A stretch of DNA of 64,000 nt, taken from NCBI GenBank assembly GCA_965213525.1, contig OZ243889.1, positions 1,302,001 to 1,366,000 of the forward strand, written 5' to 3'. Of the stretch, positions 16,718 through 23,883 are shown piece after piece. The DNA is from G965213525 sp965213525 (lineage in GTDB: Bacteria > Actinomycetota > Acidimicrobiia > Acidimicrobiales > Poriferisodalaceae). Both the position numbers and the translations under genes were made by a program. Positions within the stretch are counted from its first letter, which is position 1. Each line of letters starts with the position of its first letter. Under the pieces are notes generated by a model. It did no database searches. It was not told where the DNA came from and worked only from the letters and a program-made list of their open reading frames with translations.

Positions 16718-17362
16718 GTGAGCGAGCACGACGACCTCGCCGACGAGGATCTACGGGTGCGGCGGGCCCCCGAACGGGCGTCGCACGATGCCGCCGCGGT
16801 GTCGGCCATCATCGACGCGGCCATGGTCGCCCACGTCGGCACCGTGCGCGACGGTCGGCCGGTGGTCATCCCGATGTTCCACGCGCGCGACGGCGATGCG
16901 CTGCTCCTGCACGGATCGCCGTCGGCGGGCACCTTCCGCCGGTCAGGCGCCACCGACGTGTGCGTCGAGATCACGGTGGTCGACGAGGCCGTCCTGGCCC
17001 GCTCTGCCTTCCACCACTCGCTGAACTACCGCTCCGTGGTCATCCTCGGCACCGCCGAGCCGATCGAGGAGCTGTCGGAGCGGGCCGCCGCGCTCGACCG
17101 CTTCGTCGAACGCCTGGTCCCCGGGCGCTCGACGGCGCTGCGCCCGTCGACCGACAAGGAGCTCCGATCCACCCACGTGCTGCGGGTGCCGCTGCGCCGA
17201 GCATCGGCGAAGATCCGCGCGGGGGCGCCCCGAGACGACGCCGAGGACCTCGACGCCGACGTCTGGGCCGGCGTGGTGCCGCTGTTCGTCAGCGCCGGCG
17301 AGGGCGAACCACACGCGCCGACGGCGTCGCGTCCGACGCCGCGGGTGGTGCCGCTGCGCTGA
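16718..17362 (+). CDS. Pyridoxamine 5'-phosphate oxidase-like FMN-binding protein
   Basis: 214 residues of the PNPOx-like split-barrel fold. Typical features are the opening helix with DAAAVSAIIDAAMVAHVGTV, the GRPVVIPMFHARDGDALLLHGSPSAGTFRR block that contacts flavin phosphate, and the HHSLNYRSVVILGTAEPIE strand pair. This is the NimA/flavin-reductase-like subgroup rather than PdxH; the substrate is unknown. The start follows the -10 hexamer. It is divergent from dnaE and converges with bpa. The C-terminal 20 residues are Pro/Arg-rich and poorly conserved. Confidence 0.75.
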   Translation: MSEHDDLADEDLRVRRAPERASHDAAAVSAIIDAAMVAHVGTVRDGRPVVIPMFHARDGDALLLHGSPSAGTFRRSGATDVCVEITVVDEAVLARSAFHHSLNYRSVVILGTAEPIEELSERAAALDRFVERLVPGRSTALRPSTDKELRSTHVLRVPLRRASAKIRAGAPRDDAEDLDADVWAGVVPLFVSAGEGEPHAPTASRPTPRVVPLR

Positions 17363-17398
17363 GCCCGGCCGGGGCGGCGTGCAGGCCGATCGTCTGGA

Positions 17399-17902
17399 CT
17401 AGAGGTAGACGCCGGGGCGGGGCTCGGCGGCGGGGCCTCCCGGAACTGCCCCCGGCGGGAGCTGGCGGCCCTGGGAGCGCATCTGTTCGAGCTCGTTGCG
17501 CGCCGCCATCTGCTGGGCGAACAGCGCGGCCTGCATGCCGTGGAACAGGCCCTCAAGCCAGCCGACCAGCTGGGCCTTGGCGATCCGCAGCTCGGCCTCG
17601 CTCGGTGCGTCGTGGTCGGCGGCCTCGGCCAGTGGGTGGGTGAGGCGGCCGAGCTCATCAGCCAGCTCGGAGGACAGCGAGGTGCAGAGCTCGCGCACCG
17701 AGGTGTCGTAGATGTCTGCGAGTCGGGCGCGGCTGGCGTCGTCGAGGGGCGCCTGGCGGACCTCGTCGAGGAGCTGGCGGATCATCGAGCCGATGCGCAT
17801 GACCCGCGCCGGCTCGGTGACCGCAGGGGTCTGGTCCTCAGAGGGCCCATCCTGTTGGACGATCTCTGGTCGCTCGGCCGTGGTCTCGGGTTGGTCGCTC
17901 AC
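17399..17902 (-). CDS. bpa: Bacterial proteasome activator Bpa
   Basis: 167 residues closely resembling mycobacterial Bpa (Rv3780): PARVMRIGSMIRQLL, QAPLDDASRARL, then the helical AELRIAKAQLVGWLEGLF and QAALFAQQMAARNELEQM. Bpa forms a ring that opens the 20S proteasome without ATP and delivers unfolded proteins. The protein ends Gly-Val-Tyr-Leu, a HbYX-type docking tail (mycobacteria have GQYL). The upstream frame runs far into the next gene, but the start is GTG 17902, 7 bases after a TAGCCT hexamer. It implies a proteasome elsewhere in the genome. Confidence 0.92.
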   Translation of the reverse strand: MSDQPETTAERPEIVQQDGPSEDQTPAVTEPARVMRIGSMIRQLLDEVRQAPLDDASRARLADIYDTSVRELCTSLSSELADELGRLTHPLAEAADHDAPSEAELRIAKAQLVGWLEGLFHGMQAALFAQQMAARNELEQMRSQGRQLPPGAVPGGPAAEPRPGVYL

Positions 17903-17909
17903 CCGGCCA

Positions 17910-17915
17910 AGGCTA
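17910..17915 (-). promoter_or_regulatory. -10 hexamer TAGCCT, leaderless bpa
   Basis: TAGCCT on the minus strand ends 7 bases before the bpa GTG at 17902. Confidence 0.5.
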
Positions 17916-18003
17916 CGGGCGGGTGGCTCGGACACGATGGCCCGCAGCTGACGGTCACCGACCTCTGGCGGCGGCGGTCGCCGACCGGGGGGCGGACCTG
18001 CGT

Positions 18004-19101
18004 TCAGCGACGACCCCTGGCACCCAGCAGGGGCACGAGCACCTCGTCGGCGGTGAGCGAGCCGTGGCGCCCGATCAGCTGGAACGGACCCGTGTCGGCG
18101 GGGTCGAGGTAGGCGACCGGGGCGTGGGGCACGAGGGCGACATCTCCGAGTCGCCGCAGCGGGGAGGTGACGACCGGCCCGAACCACCGCTCGTCGAGCA
18201 CCTGTTCCCGCCCGACCACCCAAGCTTCGTGGCCTGCCATCTCGGTGGCGGCGGCCAGCAGCTCGGCCGACGCGCCGGGCCGGGCGTGCAGCCAGCGGAA
18301 GCGGCCCTCGCCGGACTGGCCGCTCAGCACCGACTCGACGTCGGCGCTCAGGGCGCGGGTGTTGCTGCCGACGTCGACCTGGCCGTGGTCGGCGGTGACG
18401 ACCACGCTCACCTCGGCGGGCAGCGCGTCGAGCAAGCGGCCGAGGAGCATGTCGACGAAGCCGATCTCGGCGTCGTAGTGGTCGGCCAGTCCCTCGACGT
18501 GGGCGATCTTGTCGACGCCGTCGTAGTAGGCGTAGACGAGCTGCTCGCCGGCGTCGACGAGTCGGCGCACCTCGACGACGATGCCCGACGGGGTGCGCCA
18601 CCCGTGCAGGCGGGCGTGGCGCAGGTGGGCCCGTGTGAACCCGGTGGTATCGAACTCGGCCTTGGTGACCACGGGCGGGCGCAGGCCGAGGAACGGCTCG
18701 ACGCCCTGGAGGTCCTCGGGGGGCACGGTGTTGCGGGCGTCGTCGCCGTCGACGGCCCAGCGCAACACGTTCAGCACGCCCTCGTCGACCTGCATCCGGT
18801 ACCCGATCACGCCGTGCTCGGCGGGCGACAGGCCCGTGGTGATCGACGTCAGCGCGGTGGCGGTCGTCGTGGGGGCGACCGAGTCGATCGGTCCGCCCTC
18901 CATGGCCGCCAACTCGGGCATGAGCGAGCGGCGGGCCTCGAACTGGTTCCAACCCAACCCGTCGACGACGACGAGCACGATCGGACCGCCGTCCCGGGCA
19001 CAACCGGGGAACCAGTCGGGGCGTCGTGCGCCGGCCACAGCGGGCATCAGGTTGGCCAGGCAGGCGCCGCTGTAGTCCGGCACCACGGGCTCGTGCTCCA
19101 C
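18004..19101 (-). CDS. Alkaline-phosphatase-superfamily phosphodiesterase/pyrophosphatase
   Basis: 365 residues of the type I phosphodiesterase/nucleotide pyrophosphatase family. Metal and nucleophile sites are recognisable: VVVDGLGWN (Asp), PTTTATALTSITTG (Thr nucleophile), YYDGVDKIAHVEG (Asp, His), TADHGQVDV (Asp-His) and a late GRHGSLTADE (His). No signal peptide is visible, so it is probably cytoplasmic. GTG 19101 follows GAGAGG with a 9-base gap. The substrate is unknown. Divergent to the Rrf2 regulator. Confidence 0.8.
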   Translation of the reverse strand: MEHEPVVPDYSGACLANLMPAVAGARRPDWFPGCARDGGPIVLVVVDGLGWNQFEARRSLMPELAAMEGGPIDSVAPTTTATALTSITTGLSPAEHGVIGYRMQVDEGVLNVLRWAVDGDDARNTVPPEDLQGVEPFLGLRPPVVTKAEFDTTGFTRAHLRHARLHGWRTPSGIVVEVRRLVDAGEQLVYAYYDGVDKIAHVEGLADHYDAEIGFVDMLLGRLLDALPAEVSVVVTADHGQVDVGSNTRALSADVESVLSGQSGEGRFRWLHARPGASAELLAAATEMAGHEAWVVGREQVLDERWFGPVVTSPLRRLGDVALVPHAPVAYLDPADTGPFQLIGRHGSLTADEVLVPLLGARGRR

Positions 19102-19199
19102 GGCGTCGAGCCTCTCACAGCCCGGTCGTGCGGAGGGACCACCGGCAACGGCACCTCGCGCACCGGGCGAGGGGCCAGAGGCTGGTGCGGTGACCCCCC

Positions 19200-19205
19200 T
19201 ATCCT
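19200..19205 (+). promoter_or_regulatory. -10 hexamer TATCCT before rrf2 gene
   Basis: TATCCT followed by CGGAGG and ATG 19212. Either the transcript is nearly leaderless or the GGAGG acts as a very close ribosome site; the two signals overlap. Confidence 0.4.
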
Positions 19206-19211
19206 CGGAGG

Positions 19212-19664
19212 ATGCGGGTGTCCACACGAGGCGACTACGCCGCCAGGGCCCTGCTCTCGCTGGCCCTGCGCCACACCGACGGACGTCCTACCTCGGTGCG
19301 TGACATCGCCGACCGCACCGGTCTCCCCCAGCCCTACCTCGAGCAGATCCTGCTGGCGCTCAAGGGCGCCGGGCTGGTGCGCTCCAAGCGGGGCGTCGGC
19401 GGCGGGTACGTGCTGGCCCGCCGTCCCGACGAGATCGCCCTGTCGGCGATCGTGGCCGCGGTGGACGGGCCGATCACGATGGGTGACTTCGGCGAGCCCC
19501 ACACCGACGGGGCGTGTGACCACGAGGGCCAGTGCGTGTTGCTGACGATCTGGAACGTCGTCGGTGACGAGGTGCGCCGGCGTCTCGAAAGCTTCACCCT
19601 GGCCGACATCGCGGCGATGGCCAACGGCGAGCAGAACTGGCCGGCGCCCGCTGACGTCGGCTAG
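19212..19664 (+). CDS. Rrf2-family transcriptional regulator
   Basis: 150 residues. The N-terminal winged helix has the Rrf2 opening RVSTRGDYAARALLSLA and the recognition region GLPQPYLEQILLALKGAGLV, then SKRGVGGGYVLAR. Only two cysteines, C102 and C108 (ACDHEGQC), lie in the cluster-binding loop where IscR-like members have three, so any Fe-S site would need a non-Cys ligand, as described for RsrR-like proteins. The target is unknown; no Fe-S assembly genes are nearby. Converges with rluD. Confidence 0.88.
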   Translation: MRVSTRGDYAARALLSLALRHTDGRPTSVRDIADRTGLPQPYLEQILLALKGAGLVRSKRGVGGGYVLARRPDEIALSAIVAAVDGPITMGDFGEPHTDGACDHEGQCVLLTIWNVVGDEVRRRLESFTLADIAAMANGEQNWPAPADVG

Positions 19665-19665
19665 C

Positions 19666-19682
19666 GGCCGACCTCGGCGCCG
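19666..19682. terminator. Short hairpin between rrf2 gene and rluD
   Basis: GTCGGC / GCCGAC, 6-bp stem with a 5-base loop that contains the rrf2-gene stop codon, between convergent genes. Weak. Confidence 0.3.
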
Positions 19683-19688
19683 GGGTGC

Positions 19689-20606
19689 TCAACGGCGGCG
19701 CAAGCGTTTGAGCAGCTGGGAGAGATCGTCAGGATCGGGCGAGGTGACCTCGATCGGGTCGCCACGGAGCGGGTGTTCGAAGCGCAGCCGCCAGGCGTGC
19801 AGCATCGGTCGCTGCGCACCGTGGTCGAGGCGTCCGTAGCGGACGTCACCCAGCACGGGTAGGTCGATCGCTCGCAGGTGCACCCGGATCTGGTGGGTGC
19901 GCCCGGTCTGCAGGCGACATCCGAGCAGGGCGGCGGGCCCGGCGGGCAGCTCCTCCAGCACCTCGTACTCGGTGATCGCCTCCCGGCCGTCGCTCCGCAC
20001 CGCCATGGCGGTCGGTTCGCGGGGGCTCCGTCCGATGGGGGCGTCGATGCGTCCGGTCTCGGCCTCGGGGACCCCGGCGACGACGACCCGGTACTCCCGT
20101 CCCACGCGACGCTCGGCCAGGGCGGCGGTGAGGGCTCGGTGGGCCTCGGGGGTGCGGGCCACGACCATCAGCCCGCTCGTGCCCCGGTCGAGGCGGTGGA
20201 CGATGCCGGGACGCATCGGGTCACCGACCTCGGCGATGTCGGGGAAGGCGGCCAGCAGCCCGTGGGCGAGCGTGCCGGTGCGGTGGCCGCTGCCGGGGTG
20301 CACGACCTGGCCGACCGACTTGTCGACCACCACGACGTGATCGTCGACGAAGGCCACGCGGACCTCGACGGCGGCGTCGGCCACCAGGCGGTCGTCGGCG
20401 GGGGGGACCAGGTCGACGTGGACCTCCTCGCCGGTCACCAGGCGCCGTGACCGTCGCGTCTCGCCCACCCCGTCGACGGCGACCGCACCGGCGGCGATGA
20501 TCTCGGCGATCTCGGAGCGGCTGCGCCCGGTCTCGAGGGCGAGCACCCGGTCGAGGCGTTCGCCGTCGGCGGCGGCGGGCACCACGACGACCAGGGGGTC
20601 GCTCAC
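19689..20606 (-). CDS. rluD: RluA/RluD-family 23S rRNA pseudouridine synthase
   Basis: 305 residues. An N-terminal S4 RNA-binding domain (about 15-75) precedes the catalytic domain with HRLDRGTSGL (nucleophile Asp140). Further family landmarks are GREYRVVVAG, LQTGRTHQIRVHL and the closing LHAWRLRFEHP. RluD makes pseudouridines in helix 69 of 23S rRNA; the family assignment is firm, the exact sites are inferred. Its GTG start overlaps the lspA stop (GTGA). The lspA-rluD pair is conserved in actinobacteria. Confidence 0.9.
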   Translation of the reverse strand: MSDPLVVVVPAAADGERLDRVLALETGRSRSEIAEIIAAGAVAVDGVGETRRSRRLVTGEEVHVDLVPPADDRLVADAAVEVRVAFVDDHVVVVDKSVGQVVHPGSGHRTGTLAHGLLAAFPDIAEVGDPMRPGIVHRLDRGTSGLMVVARTPEAHRALTAALAERRVGREYRVVVAGVPEAETGRIDAPIGRSPREPTAMAVRSDGREAITEYEVLEELPAGPAALLGCRLQTGRTHQIRVHLRAIDLPVLGDVRYGRLDHGAQRPMLHAWRLRFEHPLRGDPIEVTSPDPDDLSQLLKRLRRR

Positions 20607-21115
20607 CCGGTGTCCACGGTGGCCTCGGCCGGCCGTGGCTCTCGACCCAACAGCACGACGAGGGCGACGACCCCGCAGGTCACCCCCATGTCAGCGACGT
20701 TGAAGACCGGCCAGAACTGGGCGTCGATGAAGTCGACGACCCCACCCGAGAACCACCCGTCCTCGGCCCTGGCCACCCGGTCGATGACGTTGCCGAGGGC
20801 GCCGCCGACGACGAAGCCGAGCGCCACCCGCGCCGTGGTCGACACGATGCTGCGCGCCCAGCCCACCAGGACGAGGCTGATCACGATCGCCAAGGGGGCC
20901 AGCAACCAGCCGAGGCCCTCACCGGCCCCGAACGACGCCCCGGTGTTGCGGACGAGGTTCAAGCGCAGCGACCCGAGGAGATCGATCGTCCGCCCGCCCT
21001 CCAGGGCGCTCACGGCCCACCACTTCGAGAGCTGGTCGGCGACGATGACCGCGGCCGCCACGGCCACGGGCACCCGCCAGCGCCGGCGGCGCTCGTGGCG
21101 GCCCGCTGCCGTCAC
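20603..21115 (-). CDS. lspA: LspA: lipoprotein signal peptidase (SPase II)
   Basis: Inner-membrane aspartic protease that cleaves prolipoprotein signal peptides. 170 residues, four membrane helices. Catalytic Asp112 in GGALGNVIDR and Asp142 in FNVADMGV are present, with NTGASFG at 57-63. GTG 21115 overlaps the stop of the upstream traR-like gene, and its own stop overlaps rluD, so three genes are chained by GTGA overlaps. A client lipoprotein candidate (GerMN protein) lies at 52.6 kb. Confidence 0.95.
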   Translation of the reverse strand: MTAAGRHERRRRWRVPVAVAAAVIVADQLSKWWAVSALEGGRTIDLLGSLRLNLVRNTGASFGAGEGLGWLLAPLAIVISLVLVGWARSIVSTTARVALGFVVGGALGNVIDRVARAEDGWFSGGVVDFIDAQFWPVFNVADMGVTCGVVALVVLLGREPRPAEATVDTG

Positions 21116-21600
21116 GACCCCAGCCGAGACGCCTTGTGCTCGACCCTGACCCGGGCGTGAGGGATGGCTTCGAGCCGCTCGGCGGGGATGGGGTCGCCGC
21201 TCATCTCGCAGATGCCGTAGGTGCCCGCCGCCAGTCGACCGAGGGCGGCGTCGATCTCTTCGATCGTCTCGAGCGCCTGAGCCGACAGGGCCAGGTCGCG
21301 CTCGCGCTCGACGGCCACGGTGTCGCCCTCGCCCGACTCCTCGTCGAACTGCACGTCGCCCGGCTCACGTTCGAGGGCGAGCTCGTCGGCCTCGGCCTTC
21401 AGTCGGGTCGCCGACCTGAGGTAGGAGGTGCGTTCGGCCACCAGGGCGTCCCGCTGGGCCTCGAGGAACGACATGTCGTAGTCGGCGCCCTCGGTCATGA
21501 CGATCGGGTGCTCGTCGGACGAACCGGGGGTCGCCGGCGCGGCCCGGGTGGCTGCGTTCTTCTTCGCCCCGGCCTTCTTCGCTGCCCGCTTGGTCGCCAT
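21112..21600 (-). CDS. TraR/DksA-family protein with degenerate zinc finger
   Basis: 162 residues. A Lys/Ala-rich N-terminus (ATKRAAKKAGAKK), a coiled coil (about 43-123, with MSFLEAQRDALVAERTSYL) and a C-terminal TraR/DksA finger region with GTYGICEMSGDPIPAERL. Only the first of four zinc cysteines remains (C131); the others are Ser134 and non-Cys residues near 151 and 154. ATG 21600 has GGGGGAGG upstream; the longer frame to 21804 is not used. It lies between divIVA and lspA, as in Streptomyces. The role is presumably RNA-polymerase binding, but unproven for this subgroup. Confidence 0.78.
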   Translation of the reverse strand: MATKRAAKKAGAKKNAATRAAPATPGSSDEHPIVMTEGADYDMSFLEAQRDALVAERTSYLRSATRLKAEADELALEREPGDVQFDEESGEGDTVAVERERDLALSAQALETIEEIDAALGRLAAGTYGICEMSGDPIPAERLEAIPHARVRVEHKASRLGS

Positions 21601-21676
21601 GCTCTTGCCTCCCCCACCGACCGGTGCCGACGGAACGACGAAGGGTACCTGGGGAGCCCGTCGCTGCGGCCATCGC

Positions 21677-21722
21677 CCGGGGGTCAGCGATCCTCGACGG
21701 CCGGGGGTCAGCGATCCTCGAC
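21677..21722. repeat. Direct repeat, 22 bp twice
   Basis: CCGGGGGTCAGCGATCCTCG plus AC occurs at 21677-21698 and 21701-21722, period 24. It spans the divIVA-like stop region and the gap before the traR-like gene. Confidence 0.85.
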
Positions 21723-22181
21723 CGCTGGGGCCGGGGACGCGTCGCCGCACGAGGACGCCGATGGGCCGCACGAGGACGCCGATGGGCCGCGGCCGCCCGC
21801 CCACGCACCCGCCTCGACCACGATCTGGCGCGCCGCCGAGTCGGTCGCGGCGACCACCTCGGCGGCGCGCTCGCCGGCCGCGCCGATGATCTCCGCAGCT
21901 CGCCCTTCGGCGCCGGCCACGACCTCACCGGCCTGTTCTGCGGCCTCGGCAGCGATCTCGGCGGCCCGTCGCTCGGCCTCGGCAGCGATCTCGGTGGCGG
22001 CTCGCACGGTCGGGTCGGCGGCGACACGGCGGGCGGCCACCTCGAGGTCGTGGAGCCGGCACTGCAGCTCGTCGACGGCGACGGCCACCCGTTCGAGGAA
22101 CTCGTCGACGGCATCGGGGTCGTAGCCGCGCCGAGCCGTCGGGAACCGCTTCTCCTCGAGCAGCCGGGGGCTCAGCTCCAC
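21708..22181 (-). CDS. DivIVA/Wag31-like protein
   Basis: 157 residues with the N-terminal DivIVA membrane-targeting motif (EKRFPTARRGYDPDAVDEFL, about residues 10-29), then a long Ala/Glu coiled coil (about 30-120). In actinobacteria DivIVA (Wag31) marks cell poles and organises wall growth. It is shorter than Wag31 and ends in a low-complexity tail containing two copies of GPSASSC, encoded by a 21-bp DNA repeat. The position after sepF and yggT is the standard actinobacterial order. GTG 22181 follows TAGCCT by 7 bases, so it probably also has its own leaderless transcript. Confidence 0.82.
   Translation of the reverse strand: MELSPRLLEEKRFPTARRGYDPDAVDEFLERVAVAVDELQCRLHDLEVAARRVAADPTVRAATEIAAEAERRAAEIAAEAAEQAGEVVAGAEGRAAEIIGAAGERAAEVVAATDSAARQIVVEAGAWAGGRGPSASSCGPSASSCGDASPAPAVEDR
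21744..21785. repeat. 21-bp tandem repeat inside divIVA-like gene
   Basis: Two perfect adjacent copies of a 21-bp unit (21744-21764 and 21765-21785) encode the heptad GPSASSC twice in frame. Confidence 0.88.
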
Positions 22182-22188
22182 GGCGGCG

Positions 22189-22194
22189 AGGCTA
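22189..22194 (-). promoter_or_regulatory. -10 hexamer TAGCCT, divIVA-like gene
   Basis: TAGCCT on the minus strand ends 7 bases before GTG 22181, giving the gene a possible own start besides read-through from yggT. Confidence 0.5.
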
Positions 22195-22274
22195 CCGGGG
22201 GGGCGTCCTCGCCACCGGCGGAGGCCACCACGACGACCCGGCCGCTGGTGACCGCGGTCGGGAGCGGGGCCGCC

Positions 22275-22526
22275 TCAGCAGATGATGCCGCTGATGATGC
22301 TGATGCCGATGATGACGACCAGGGGCGACAGGTCGAGCGCCATGCCGCCGAGGCGCACGGCGGGGATCGTCCGCCGGAGGGGCAGCAGCACCGGGTCGGT
22401 GACGGTGCCGAGAGCCCGATCGACCGACCGCAGCGGGCTGTCGTAGCCCATCGGGAACCAGCTGAGCACGATGCGGGCGAAGATCACGAAGATGTAGAGC
22501 TGCAACAGCGTGCAGATGAGGCTCAA
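22275..22526 (-). CDS. yggT: YggT-family membrane protein
   Basis: 83 residues, two membrane helices (about 3-24 and 58-82), with FARIVLSWFPMG and the TDPVLLPLRRTIP loop typical of YggT/YlmG. It lies between sepF and divIVA as in most actinobacteria and is thought to help septum or membrane organisation. The start codon appears to be TTG 22526; no better in-frame ATG or GTG gives the full first helix. Confidence 0.87.
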   Translation of the reverse strand: MSLICTLLQLYIFVIFARIVLSWFPMGYDSPLRSVDRALGTVTDPVLLPLRRTIPAVRLGGMALDLSPLVVIIGISIISGIIC

Positions 22527-22553
22527 CGGTGGTCCAACGCTCTGGTCGCCCGG

Positions 22554-23099
22554 CTACTCGCCGAGCCCGCGCTCGGTGAGCCGCCGACGTTCGTCGTCGT
22601 CGACCTCCATGTTGGCGGGGGTGAGGAGGAACACGTTGTGGGTGACCTTCTCCATCTGGCCGTCCAGCGCGAAGGCGAGACCGGCCGAGAAGTCGACGAG
22701 CCGGTGGGCGATGTCGGCGCGGTTGCGCAGGTCTTGGAGGTTGATGATGACGGGCTGTCGCGACTTGAAGGTGTCGCCGATGATCTTGGCGTCGTCGTAG
22801 CGATGGGGGGTCAGCACCGTCGGCTTGGCCCGGGGGGCCGACACCGGGCGGACCGCTCCGGCTGCCGGCGGGGAGGTCGGCCGGACCGCCGGTTCGTCGG
22901 GGACGTCGGGGACCGCTCGTACGGCGGGCTCGGGTTCGATGGTGCGCACCGAGCCCATCGAGCTCGTCGACGGACGGGCAGTGACCGTGCGGGGCTTGGA
23001 CGCGACGACGGAGCGCTCGGGCTCGGCCCGGGCCGCGTCGTCGTAGTCCTCGTCGGCGGCGAGGCCGAGGTTCAACATGACCCGTCGGAACATCGACAC
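22554..23099 (-). CDS. sepF: SepF: FtsZ membrane anchor
   Basis: 181 residues. The N-terminus (VSMFRRVMLNLGLA) is the amphipathic membrane helix; a long Pro-rich linker follows; the C-terminal SepF domain (about 95-170) contains VLTPHRYDDAKIIGD, RQPVIINL and DFSAGLAFALDG. SepF tethers FtsZ and is essential where ftsA is missing, as here. GTG 23099 was chosen because GAGGAGG lies 6 bases upstream; ATG 23093 is in frame. The upstream frame to 23240 overlaps yggS and is not used. Confidence 0.93.
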   Translation of the reverse strand: MSMFRRVMLNLGLAADEDYDDAARAEPERSVVASKPRTVTARPSTSSMGSVRTIEPEPAVRAVPDVPDEPAVRPTSPPAAGAVRPVSAPRAKPTVLTPHRYDDAKIIGDTFKSRQPVIINLQDLRNRADIAHRLVDFSAGLAFALDGQMEKVTHNVFLLTPANMEVDDDERRRLTERGLGE

Positions 23100-23139
23100 C
23101 CCGCACCTCCTCGTCCTCGGCCGGGCACCTGACCCGCAG

Positions 23140-23145
23140 ATCCTA
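23140..23145 (-). promoter_or_regulatory. Possible sepF -10 hexamer TAGGAT
   Basis: TAGGAT includes the yggS stop codon and lies 40 bases before the sepF start, which has a good Shine-Dalgarno. Possible internal promoter in the dcw operon. Confidence 0.35.
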
Positions 23146-23883
23146 GTGTCGCACCCGTTCACGGGCAGGTCGCGGACCGGCGACGTCGGTGCCCACCCTG
23201 ACGATCGTCGCGCCCTCGGCGACCGCCAGCTCGAGGTCACCGCTCATCCCCATCGAACACTCGGTCAGGCCCAGGCGGTCGACGTGGGATCGCAGCGCCG
23301 CGAACTGCATCGACACCTCGCGGGCTGGCCCCAGCGAGGCGATGCCCATCAGGCCGATGACCTCGAGGCCCGCTCCGATCGCGTGGTCGACGAGGGCGTC
23401 GAGGTCCCCGGGGGCGACGCCGCCCTTGGACGCCTCGCCGGACACGTCGACCTGGACCAGCACGCGAGCGCCGGGGACCCGTCGGGCGAGCTCGTCTGCC
23501 AGGCTCTGGCGGTCGACCGAGTGCCACCACCCGACGGCCTCGACCAGGTGGCGCACCTTGTTGGTCTGGAGGCGACCGACGAAGTGCCAGCACGGCTCGG
23601 CGGTGCGGGCCTCGTGGGCGGGCGCTTCCCGCTCGAGCTCGTCTCGCTTGGCGATCAGCTCCTGGGCGTAGCTCTCGCCGAGGTCGCTGACCCCTGCGGC
23701 CAGCACCTCGGCTGCTGTTGACGCTGGATGGCCCTTGGTCACCACGACGAGACGCACCCGCTGGGGGTCACCTCCCGCGGCCAGGATGCGGGCCCGCACC
23801 ACCTCCAGGCGTTCGACCAAGGTGCCCGCCGAGCCGGGCTCGCGACGGACGTCGCCCCCGTCTGGGGGGCGGGGTGGGCTCAC
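23143..23883 (-). CDS. yggS: YggS/PROSC pyridoxal-phosphate homeostasis protein
   Basis: 246 residues, alanine-racemase-like TIM barrel binding PLP at Lys50 (VVVTKGHP). Other family marks are LGESYAQEL, WHFVGRLQTNKV, HSVDRQSLA and the phosphate-binding CSMGMSGDLELAVAEG near the end, with IVRVGT. It buffers PLP rather than catalysing a known reaction. GTG 23883 overlaps the pgeF stop (GTGA). Order ftsZ-pgeF-yggS-sepF matches mycobacteria and Streptomyces. Confidence 0.9.
   Translation of the reverse strand: MSPPRPPDGGDVRREPGSAGTLVERLEVVRARILAAGGDPQRVRLVVVTKGHPASTAAEVLAAGVSDLGESYAQELIAKRDELEREAPAHEARTAEPCWHFVGRLQTNKVRHLVEAVGWWHSVDRQSLADELARRVPGARVLVQVDVSGEASKGGVAPGDLDALVDHAIGAGLEVIGLMGIASLGPAREVSMQFAALRSHVDRLGLTECSMGMSGDLELAVAEGATIVRVGTDVAGPRPARERVRH

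Noticed and set aside
21624..23132. 502-codon plus-strand frame across the divIVA-sepF region
   Set aside because: Covers four well-supported minus-strand genes and has no family features.
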